The notes under the pieces: generated by a model
Databases searched by the model: none
Seen by the model: only the letters and a program-made list of their open reading frames with translations
Told to the model about the DNA's origin: nothing
Shown here: in pieces, positions 25,761-34,085 of the stretch
How positions within the stretch are numbered: position 1 is the stretch's first letter
How the letters are laid out: each line of letters starts with the position of its first letter
Assembly: GCF_033118175.1 (NCBI RefSeq)
Contig: NC_083696.1
Location: forward strand, 38,177,001-38,241,000
Length of the DNA: 64,000 nt
Reading direction: 5' to 3'
Source: Dama dama
Taxonomy: Eukaryota > Chordata > Mammalia > Artiodactyla > Cervidae
Position numbers and translations under genes: made by a program

Positions 25761-25829
25761 TGCTGTACACCTGAAACTAACAGACACTGTAAGTCAACAA
25801 TACTCCAATGTTTGAAAATAAAGAGACTT

Positions 25830-25930
25830 CCCTGGTGGTCAGTTGAGATTCCGCACTCCCACTGGAGAGGATGCGAGTTCGATCCCTGGTTGGGGAATTA
25901 AGATCCTGCATGATGGGGCCAAAAAGGTTA
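25830..25930 (+). repeat. CHR-type SINE, sense
   Basis: It begins GACTTCCCTGGTGG and contains GAGTTCGATCCCTGGTTG. It follows the A-rich end of the L1. Confidence 0.75.
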
Positions 25931-26112
25931 AATAAATAGACCTGCTGTAGACACAGGGCACTCTACCCCATACTCTGTGATGACCTATAAGGGCGGAGAG
26001 CTGGGGGAGGGAGCAGGTATACACGTGTGTGTGGCTGGTTCCCTTTGCTGAACAACGGAGGGTAACACAGCCCTGTCGATCAACTACTCTCCAATAAAGA
26101 TTTAAAAAAATA
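25931..26112 (+). repeat. L1 3'UTR fragment, sense
   Basis: It contains GATGACCTATAAGGGCGGAG, then ATCAACTACTCTCCAATAAA and an A-rich tail. It is the closest recognisable repeat to the GNRH1 promoter. Confidence 0.7.
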
Positions 26113-26664
26113 ATAAATAGTCAAAGAAGGAACCTGGAGGGTAGAAGACTAGGGGATTTCCAAACTCCTACCATTTCCTTTAGCGATTCTCTATGGGTTT
26201 GGGGCAGTACCAATACTCACTTCTTATTACTTATAACTCAGCTCGTTTTACACATGGGGAGTCTAAGAGCTGAGACCCGCTCCCATACATCCTGACTATA
26301 CAGTTACTATTACATGGGCTCCTCTGTGACAGTTCCCATGTGTGCCCTTTAGCATGACTTAGTCTAAGACAGCTATTTTCCTTGAACTCTTGATTGGCCT
26401 GTCAGTTTCCTCAAGGGAATTCTACCTAGCTAGATTTTAATCTCTTTGAATTGTGAGCTCGACTATAAAAGTCTTAGGTGAGATTTTAATGGCCAAGATT
26501 TAACTAAATTTAATAGATACACCAGTGGGTATTCCAATTATATACACCATTAAGGGCTTGATGTGAGGCTTTAAGAAATTACTATTGGAAAAAAAAAAAC
26601 AACATAGTCCATGTGCAATGCAATTTACCAGTGGGGAAGATTTCAACGTCTTGGAAAAGTTTCA
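26113..26664 (+). promoter_or_regulatory. GNRH1: GNRH1 proximal upstream region
   Basis: About 550 bp of unique AT-rich DNA lies between the last repeat and the TATA box. It contains an octamer-like ATGCAATT at 26618-26625, 40 bp upstream of the TATA box, and AT-rich homeodomain-type sites (TTTAACTAAATTTAATAG). Oct-1 and homeodomain sites are known to matter in the GnRH promoter; binding here is inferred. Confidence 0.6.
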
Positions 26665-26672
26665 TATAAAAG
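26665..26672 (+). promoter_or_regulatory. GNRH1: GNRH1 TATA box
   Basis: TATAAAAG about 30 bp before the expected exon 1 start (near 26695) and 82 bp before the exon 1 donor. Confidence 0.75.
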
Positions 26673-26694
26673 GGAAGCTAGAAAAATGAACAGT

Positions 26695-26753
26695 CAGATT
26701 CAACACACTTCAAAGGAAGCTTGAGATCTGGGGGACTGTCTGCTCTCAAACAG
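26695..26753 (+). other. GNRH1: GNRH1 noncoding exon 1 (5' end approximate)
   Basis: A short leader ends at CTCAAACAG followed by GTAAAATG, a good donor. Its distance to the coding exon (814-bp intron) fits the known GNRH1 structure of a short untranslated first exon. The start is inferred from the TATA box. Confidence 0.65.
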
Positions 26754-27568
26754 GTAAAATGCTTTGTATTTCTAGCACTTTTGTTTAGACTGCATGCTAT
26801 TGTCTGTCTATAGGGCATTTTATACCCTAAGGGCTTAAGGCCAGGTGTGGTGTCTAAAGAAGACTTGACCTTCCGGGTCCTTGTCACCTCCAGCCACAGA
26901 GCCCCAGCCCGCGGGGAACTGCAAGAGCTCATCAACCAATATTTGATTCTGTCTTTAGCTTCTTCCCCACCAATGGAAATTTAATCTGTGAGAATTCCAC
27001 ATGTCATCAGATGGCTCAAGGCTACCGTGGCCAGGGAGGCAGCTGGTCTGGGACTCGGAGCTTTGGAAAGTGTGAGGTCCTCTCTCATGCTCACAGATGG
27101 TCCAGTCGGCGGTCATGTGGAAGACCAAAAGACACACACTCAGCAAAATGCAATTAGCGCCGTAGGGTAACCACTTCATGTCAAGCAACTGTTATCAGCC
27201 AGAGACTTCTAGTCGGAGCCACTTTTCAGAGCAGATGGCCCAATTTTCTTTATCTCAGGAAAGAATCTCAATCACAGGGGGAGAAAGTACTAAGGCAAAA
27301 AGTGAATTTGATAAAGGAGGAATCCTGAGGTGTGGATAACCAAATAAATAATAAAAATCAGAAGAGTTTAGTTCTGAAAAGTACTCAACATGTTAGTTTA
27401 AGGGACTGGCTTTGTCTCTAAGGCAAGAAAGTACCTGTATGTGAAAACTAGATTACTCCCGCTTTCGTCTTCTGCCGGGTGAGTGACCCCAGTGATAGGC
27501 TTTTTGCCAAAGAGGTCTTTGCTTAACCCAGTCTGGGTCTATTTTTATCACTGCTGATACTCCTCAGA

Positions 27569-27709
27569 ATGGAGCCGACTCCCAAACTTCTAGCTGGACT
27601 AATCCTGCTGACTCTCTGTGTGGTGGGTTGCTCTGGTCAACACTGGTCCTATGGGCTGCGCCCTGGAGGAAAGAGAAATGCTGAGAACGTGATTGATTCT
27701 TTCCAAGAG
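27569..27709 (+). CDS. GNRH1: GNRH1 exon 2 coding part: signal, decapeptide, start of GAP
   Basis: 47 codons. The ATG lies one base after the acceptor (CTCCTCAG|A), and the donor is GAG|GTAAGT. This exon holds the whole signal peptide, the hormone, GKR and the first 11 residues of GAP. Confidence 0.97.
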
Positions 27710-30370
27710 GTAAGTCCCTCTCAACTTCAAAATAAGACATGCCTTATGTGATCCAATTGAAGGATTCTAAAATCCTCTATGTGCCCAAGTGTGCTATGAA
27801 TTATTCCCCCTGACCCAGGTATTCCTGGGGAGATAAGGCACTTTCCAAGTCAAGTCCCATTCCTGCTTTAATTCAGACAGAGACCAATGGAACAAAAAAC
27901 AGGAATGATTCCAGAGGAGCTATACTCTAACGATACAGAATTGCCGAAAGACCTAGAAACAATAAGGCTTCCCAGGTGGCTTCGTGGTAAAGAATCATCT
28001 GCCTGCAATGCAGGAGACCTGGGTTCCATCTCTGGGTCAGGAAGATCCCCTGGAGGAGGAAATGGCAACCCACTCCAGTGTTCTTGCCTGGAGAATCCTC
28101 TGGACAGAGGAGCCTGGCGGGCTACAGCCCATGGTGTTGCAAAGAGGCGGACACGACTGAGTGACTGAGCATAGCACAGTATGAAATAAAGAAGCCCAGA
28201 ATCCTCTCCACAGACTATTTGCAAAGCGATTCTCTATTAACTATGACATATTTAGTACAAACTAGAAAATTAGATCAATCCTAGTCATAACAATAAGCTC
28301 TTGTATATTTTTGTACACCGTCTCCTTGTGAGGTTCAAAGTGCTTCATCCTCATCACCTCTAGGGAGAAAAATATTCTCTCTCCTTACTATGGCCTCCAG
28401 AGCTGCATCCCAATCTATAAAAGTGTCTGACAGCATCCCATAAAAAAAAAATTTAAAAATCCTACATGTTGCATGGTGCAGCCCTCCAGAGCTGCACCCC
28501 AATCTATAAAAGTGTACGGCAGCATCCCATAAAAAAATTTTCTTAAATCCTACATGTTGCATGGTGCAGCCAGAAAAAAAAAAAAAAACATTTTTTAAAA
28601 AGAGAATTGAAAAAAATAAAGTCCCCATCCCAACTCGCAAGTTTCTCAGTCCCACCGTCCCCTGACTTCACCTTCCACACATAATTTTTTGTGGAAATGA
28701 AAAATCCCATTTCATTTCTTTACCTCCACCTTCAATAATCTTTTTTCGCAGATAGCCAAAGAGGTCGATCAGCCAGTGGAACCTAAGCGCTGCGGGTGCA
28801 TTGTTCACCAGTCCCATTCTCCTCTGAGGGACCTGAAAGAAGCTCTGGTGAGTTACCACGTTGACAACATGGAGCGTTAGAGATGGATGGGTCCTGGGTA
28901 CCACCTCCTGGGTCATCCTCTTAGGACAACTCCCTCTCAGCCACGGCAGGGCTTACCTTCCTGACGGCCTGAATTCCTCTTGTACTGGGTCCTTGTCATT
29001 TCTTAACACCCTTTTTCAGTGGTTACACAGTACTAATGGCTGGAACCTTTTTCCCTTTCTTAAATTGAAATCTCTTTGCAAACTGTGTCCACTAATCTCA
29101 GCTCTGGTCTTAGGAATAACTGACAGATCTCTTTCCACAGCTACATGTCCTTCAGGTATATTCATCAAACTCTCTGGATCATTCTTCTCTAGGCTAATCC
29201 ACACTTCTCCACTGATTTCTTCAAGAGTTCTTGGTATAACACAGTTTTCCCTGGGAAATGTAGAAATAAAAATTGGTGTGCTACAGAATTTTCTTTTTCT
29301 TTGGAATAAAAAATCCCCAACTGATCAATTTACAATTCAGAGCCACAGATTCGATTTCTGGTTTTCTGATTGCACAAACTAGTTTCCAAATTCCCACCCT
29401 AAACGGGAATCTACTAACTCAATGTAGGTTTTCTATTTTTTAAAATGTATAATGAGACTTGAATATAGAAATTGAATCCTGAATTCAATATTGATATTCT
29501 CTGAGCAATGTGGTCCACTTATTTGCAGCAGTTAGAAGGCATTACAGGCTTTCCTGGTGGCTCAGATGGTGAAGAATCTGTCTGCAGTGTGGGAGAACTG
29601 GGTTCAATCCCTGGGTTGGGAAGATCCCCTGGAGGAGGGCATGGCAACCCACTCCAGTATTCTTGCCTGGAGAATTCTATGGAGAAAGCATTACAGTTCA
29701 TTTTCAGTTATGCCCAGGCACAGAGAAAGCCTGAATACATCCCACCTGCAGATGAGTGACAGGAAGAAGAAAAAGGGGACAGGGACTTCTCTGGTGGTCC
29801 AGTGGCGAGGGCTCCATGACCCAATGCAGGGGGCCCAGGTCCAACCCTGGTCAGAGAACTGGATCCCACATGCCGCAACTAAGGCCAGGTGCAGCCAAAT
29901 AAATTTTTAAAATAAATCACAACAATGTAAAAACCACTCTTTTTAAAAAAAGTGGACAAATATCTTTATTTCCTTTTTTTCCAATCCTACTTACCTCATG
30001 ATAAAATAAAAGCAAGCTGTGGCATTTTCTGAATGCGACACTAGAAAGACAGAATTGAGGCAAAGACTGGATTAATAATAGATGAACAAGTCAAAAGACA
30101 AATTTCTCTTTCACCTCTGTCCTCACACCCCATACTTAGAAACAAGGTATTAATAGATCTTATGTTTATTTGATTTATAAAGCATGATTCAGCTCTCTAG
30201 CACTTGTTAATGTGAAGAAAAAATGGATTATTTAAATATCAATATTTTAAAAAATTTAAATGTCCAAAACAATGACACTCAGCTCAGAAAATCAACTTTG
30301 ATATATTTATTATTGACTTATTTTCCAGGAAAGTCTGATTGAAGAGGAAACTGGGCAGATGAAGATATAA
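27569..30370 (+). CDS. GNRH1: GNRH1, progonadoliberin-1 (complete coding sequence)
   Basis: The join 27569-27709, 28752-28847, 30329-30370 encodes a 92-residue precursor, the usual length. Residues 1-23 are a signal peptide (hydrophobic LLAGLILLTLCVVGC core). Residues 24-33 are the decapeptide QHWSYGLRPG, identical to mammalian GnRH-I, followed by the GKR amidation and cleavage site at 34-36. Residues 37-92 are GnRH-associated peptide (GAP), ending EETGQMKI. The hormone is released from hypothalamic neurons and stimulates pituitary LH and FSH secretion. All splice sites are canonical and all coding introns are phase 0. Oddities are in GAP: Lys59-Arg60 then Cys61-Gly62-Cys63, where I remember QRFEC in other mammals. 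The gene lies between KCTD9 (same strand) and DOCK5 (opposite strand). Confidence 0.98.
27966..28175 (+). repeat. Bov-tA SINE, sense, in GNRH1 intron 2
   Basis: Full element from GGCTTCCCAGGTGGCTTCG to CACGACTGAGTGACTGAGC, lying in the same direction as GNRH1. Confidence 0.92.
28394..28571 (+). repeat. 89-bp direct tandem duplication in GNRH1 intron 2
   Basis: Units at 28394-28482 and 28483-28571 are equal in length and nearly identical. Each starts CCTCCAGAGCTGCA and ends GTTGCATGGTGCAGC. Differences are a few substitutions and changes in an A-run. Confidence 0.93.
28752..28847 (+). CDS. GNRH1: GNRH1 exon 3: middle of GAP
   Basis: 32 codons from IAKEVDQPVE to RDLKEAL, between TTTTCGCAG and GTGAGT. 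It contains the unusual PKRCGC stretch. Confidence 0.96.
29547..29684 (+). repeat. Bov-tA SINE, sense, 3' truncated
   Basis: Starts GGCTTTCCTGGTGGCTCAG and stops after GGAGAATTCTATGG, lacking the Bov tail. Confidence 0.85.
29782..29918 (+). repeat. CHR-type SINE, sense
   Basis: Starts GGGACTTCTCTGGTGGTCCA and ends with GCAGCCAAATAAATTTTTAA. Confidence 0.82.
30329..30370 (+). CDS. GNRH1: GNRH1 exon 4: GAP C-terminus and stop
   Basis: It encodes ESLIEEETGQMKI then TAA. The acceptor is TTATTTTCCAG. Confidence 0.96.
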   Translation, partial: ESLIEEETGQMKI

Positions 30371-30540
30371 ATCCACAGGACCAGAAAAACTGATAACACT
30401 GAAGTATAATTCTGATTTTGAAATCTGTGACCCATTTAACATCTGTAAATTGTGTGAATTTCAGAAATTCTTACACCAGGTTGCATGGATTTCATTATGG
30501 AAGTGCTTGTATTGGGAATAAAATGGCATAAATGTTAAGT
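30371..30540 (+). other. GNRH1: GNRH1 3'UTR
   Basis: About 170 bp from the stop to just after the AATAAA at 30517-30522, a short 3'UTR as expected for this gene. Confidence 0.8.
30517..30522 (+). promoter_or_regulatory. GNRH1: GNRH1 poly(A) signal
   Basis: AATAAA 147 bp after the GNRH1 stop. Cleavage is expected near 30540. Confidence 0.85.
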
Positions 30541-30603
30541 CTTTCTCTAACTCAGAACTCTGGTGTGGGAGGGACATGGTAAGCCTCCATGCATACTAGT
30601 GTG

Positions 30604-30812
30604 TTAAGTCATTGTATTCCTGTTCAGCTCTTTGTGACCTTACGGACTGTAGCCCACCAGGCTCCTCTGTCCAAAGGATTATCCAGGCAAGAATACTGGA
30701 GTGGGTTGCCAGGCCCTCCTCCAGGGGATCTTTCTGACTCGGATCGAACAAGCATCTCTTATGTCTCCTGCACTGGCAGGCAGGTTTTTTTTACCACTAG
30801 TGCCACCTTGGA
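30604..30812 (-). repeat. Bov-tA SINE, antisense
   Basis: It contains GTAGCCCACCAGGCTCCTC and CAGGCAAGAATACTGGAGTG, with a degenerate tRNA-like end, 60 bp after the GNRH1 poly(A) site. Confidence 0.85.
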
Positions 30813-31484
30813 GGGGGTGCTCCTAAACACTGAAAATGTGTTAGGGTGCTCCTAAAAGCATGGGGAGGTGGAGGTGCAGAGAGGAGGAGATCACACAAAG
30901 GCAACGTTATTGTTGCCGCAAGGAATCCCATGGCTCTCTTCCTCCTCCACTCCCACTACCACCCTGCACTCACAGGACAATTGCTCTAAGCCCAATACCA
31001 ATTCAGTCCAGTTTTCTATGGGGTGAAAGCTTTCTCCCTGACCTACAGAAGTGAGATGGGGCCAAGGCCAAAGATTCCCCGCTCCCCCCCAGGTTGTCTC
31101 CAATCCCTTTGTAAGTCAACCAGAGCCTGAGAGAGGCCTCGGGGAAAGGAGGCCTTGCTGGGATCCTGGCCCAGTGATCCTTTGGGCTCCATTTGGTTCC
31201 TCTAGGTTTATCAGAGCAAGAGGTGCATAATGAGGTTTGGACCAAGCCCTAAAAATAATACTGTTCCCCTGCCTGATCTTTCTGATTATTTCTCTTCAGA
31301 AACATATGGATTATATTAAGTTGAAGACAGGTGTCAGGTGTTCCCACGTCCCCTGGTCAAACAGCACCGCACCATTCATTCTCCAAAATGGGCTAGATAT
31401 AATAGATGCATAACTATTTTCATTAACCCTTGGAACAGCCTTGGAAAGTGGATGTTATTACTTCCCTTTAAAATGAGAAAATGA
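30813..31484 (+). other. GNRH1-DOCK5 intergenic DNA
   Basis: Unique-looking DNA without exons. About 31415-31470 (GGAAAGTGGATGTTATTACTT) resembles a MIR fragment. Confidence 0.5.
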
Positions 31485-32350
31485 GAGAGAACGAGATGGA
31501 GGAGGAGTAGGTGGACGTGGAGCACATCTCTCTCCATGGATACATCAGGAATACACCTTCAGACACAGAAGTGCATGCAGAACACCAGCTTAGAGCCGAC
31601 AGGAGTACCTGACCCGTGGAAACGAATATATAAAACCACACAAACCTCGGTAGGAACTAGGGGGATAAACAGGAGTGTTTGTAGGACTGGACCCACCCTC
31701 GGTGGGTGGGGGAACTGAAGCAGGGGTCTGATACCCATATGGGAGCAATCGTCTGCCTCAGAGGAGAAATATTTAAGGCTGAGAGTGAAACAGCTGATCT
31801 GTGGCAGCCTAAATGGAATGAGAATCAGACAGTCCTTGCCGCAGCCATACATACCCCAGAGGGCGCAGCAGCTGGGAGCTGGAGTTTAGGGATTGTGGAG
31901 CAATCCTAGGGTGAGGGCTGCTGTTGACTGCGGAGAGACAGATGTGGAGGAAAGCCAGGCAGCGATGGAAGCAAGGCGATACTACTGAGTCATGCATAGC
32001 GGGTGGAGCCATCACCATAGCCTCTCTCTCCCCACACGCCAGCATCAGTAGCTGAACAATAGAGAGGCTGGCCCATCAAACGCCTGACACGCTGAACTAC
32101 AGAGTAGGGACTCACCCAGGGTGCCCCTTGAAGTGTCTGACGCGCCGATCTACAGAGTAGGACCCCAGCCAGGGGGCCCCTCTATGTGCCTGATGTGCCA
32201 AACAACAGAGAAGGACCCCAGTCAAGGAAGCCCTCTAAATGCCTGAATGGGCGAAGTTATGGAGAAAGACTGGCCAAACAGACCTTCTAATCGCCAGCCA
32301 CAAGAGGCTTGAAAGAAAGACTCTGATAGGGCCATAATTCCTGTGGTGGA

Positions 32351-32560
32351 GGGCTTCCCTGGTGGCTCAGATGATAAAGTGTCTGCCTGTAATGCTGGAG
32401 ACCCGGGTTCCATCCCTGGGTCAGGAAGATCCCCTGGAGAAGGAAATGGCAACCCACTCCAGTACTCTTGCCTGGAGAATCCCATGGATGGAGGAGTCTG
32501 GTGGGCTACAGTCCACCGGGTCACAAAGAGTAGGACACAACTGAGCGACTTCACTTTCAG
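32351..32560 (+). repeat. Bov-tA SINE, sense, in L1 5'UTR
   Basis: Starts GGCTTCCCTGGTGGCTCAG and ends GACACAACTGAGCGACTTCA. L1 5'UTR sequence resumes afterwards (GGCGCCCCCAGGGTC). Confidence 0.9.
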
Positions 32561-32689
32561 GAAGTCCATGCCCTTGCACACTGGCGCCCCCAGGGTCCCC
32601 CCAAGCCAAGCAGCTGCGCCACCTTCATGCTCAACTCTCACGGAGCAGAGTTGCCACAGGCAAAAGTCTTGTGCCTCTTCGGTAGGGTC

Positions 32690-32802
32690 AAACTCTTTTC
32701 AACCCTGTAGACTGTGGCCTGCCAGGCTTCTCTGTCAGGGAAGGGAGTTCTCCAGTCAAGAATACTGGAGTGTATTGGCCAATATTGGTTGCCATACCCT
32801 TC
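32690..32802 (-). repeat. Bov-A-like segment, possibly intrinsic to the L1 5'UTR
   Basis: It contains CTGTAGACTGTGGCCTGCCA and TCAAGAATACTGGAGTG without a tRNA-like head. From memory, some bovine L1 5'UTRs carry this same segment ending ATTGGTTGCCATACCC, so it may belong to the L1 rather than be a separate insertion. Confidence 0.55.
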
Positions 32803-34085
32803 TCAGTTCAGTTCAGTTGCTCAGTCATGTCCGTCTCTTTGCGACCCTATGAACCACACAGCATGCCAGGCTTCCCTGCCCATCACCAACTCCTGGAGTC
32901 CACCCAAACCCTTGCCCATTGAGTTGGTGATGCTATCCAACCATCTTATCCTCTGTAATCCCCTTCTCCTCCTGCCCTCAATCTTCCCCAGCATCAGGGT
33001 CTTTTCCAAAGAATCAGCTCTTTGCATCAGGTGGCCAAAGTATTGGACTTTCAGCTTCAACATCAGTCCCTCAAATGAACACCCAGGACTGATCTCCTTT
33101 AGGATGGAGTGGTTGGATCTCCTTGCAGTCCAATGGACTCTCAAGAGTCTTCTCCAATACCACAGTTCAAAAGCATCAATTCTTCGGTGCTCAGCTTTCT
33201 TTATAGTCCAACTCTCACATCCATACATGACCACTGGAAAAACCATAGCCTTGACTAGACAGACCTTTGTTGACAAGGTAATGTCTCTGCTTTTTAATAT
33301 GCTATCTAGGTTGGTCATAACTTTCTTTCCAAGGAGTAAGCGTCTTTTAATTTCATGGCTGCAATCACCATCTGCAGGGATTTTGGAGCCCAAAAAAGTA
33401 AAGTCTGACACTGTTTCCACGGTTTCCCCATCTATTTGCCATGAAGTGTGATGGGACCGGATGCCATGATCTTAGTTTTCTGAATGTTGAGATTTAAGCC
33501 AACTTTTTCACTCTCCTCTTTCACTTTCATCAAGAGACTCTTTAGTTCTTCTTCACTTTCTGCCATTAGGGTGATGTCATCTGCATATCTGAGGTTATTG
33601 ATATTTCTCCCCGCAATCTTGATTCCAGCTTGTGCTTCCTCCAGCCCAGCGTTTCTCATGATGTACTCTGCATATAAGTTAAATAAGCAGGGTGACAATA
33701 TACAGCCTTGACGTACTCCTTTTCCTAACTGGAACCAGTCTGTTGTTCTATGTCCAGTTCTTACTGTTGCTTCCTGACCTGCATACAGGTTTCTCAAGAG
33801 GCAGGTCAGGTGGTCTGGTATTCCCATCTCTTTCAGAATTTTCCACAATTTATTGTGATCCACACAGTCAAAGGCTTTGGCATAGTCAATAAAGCAGAAA
33901 TAGAGGTTTTTCTGGAACTCTCTTGCTTTTTCAATGATCCAGTGGACATTGGCGATTTGATCTCTGCTTCTGCTGCCTTTTTAAAACCAGCTTGAACATC
34001 TGGAAGTTCATGGTTCATGTATTGCTGAAGCCTAGCTTGGAGAATTTTAACCATCACCTTACTAGCGTGTGAGATGAGTGCATCT
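32803..34085 (-). mobile_element. Bov-B LINE 3' portion nested in L1 5'UTR
   Basis: The minus strand encodes the second half of the Bov-B RT. A long frame at 33863-33432 keeps an intact YADD box (LRYADDITLMAESEEELKSL), and 33420-32821 continues through the C-terminal domain (GCESWTIKKAEHRRIDAFEL). The left end has the TTCAGTTCAGTTGCTCAG tail. The element is 5' truncated at about 34085, where L1 5'UTR resumes with GAGCACTGTATTTCCTGCTG. Confidence 0.92.

Larger units (their letters stand above)
24966..25828 (+). mobile_element. L1 3' end, sense, with inserted SINE and microsatellite
   Basis: It has the end of L1 ORF2 (GGAATACTACTCAGCC, GCAGCACCATGGATGGACC) followed by the 3'UTR (GTATAGCACAGGCAACCACA, TGTACACCTGAAACTAACAG) and an A-rich end. 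A Bov-tA at 25429-25617 and an expanded tandem repeat at 25609-25760 lie inside it. Confidence 0.8.
27710..28751 (+). other. GNRH1: GNRH1 intron 2
   Basis: This 1042-bp intron contains a sense Bov-tA (27966-28175) and an 89-bp direct tandem duplication (28394-28571). A minus-strand open frame across the duplication is not a gene; its repetitive peptide simply mirrors the tandem DNA. Confidence 0.9.
28848..30328 (+). other. GNRH1: GNRH1 intron 3
   Basis: 1481 bp with a partial Bov-tA and a CHR SINE near its middle. The remainder is unique AT-rich DNA. A 173-codon open frame at 28861-29382 starts just after the donor and has no family resemblance. Confidence 0.9.

Noticed and set aside
28335..28655. 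A minus-strand frame with an internally repeated peptide
   Set aside because: The repetition comes from the 89-bp DNA duplication in GNRH1 intron 2.
28861..29382. A 173-codon plus frame just after GNRH1 exon 3
   Set aside because: It is intronic, starts after a good splice donor, and resembles no known family.
32714..33451. A 245-codon plus-strand open frame
   Set aside because: It is the antisense shadow of the Bov-B reverse transcriptase on the minus strand; similar shadow frames recur at the other Bov-B copies.
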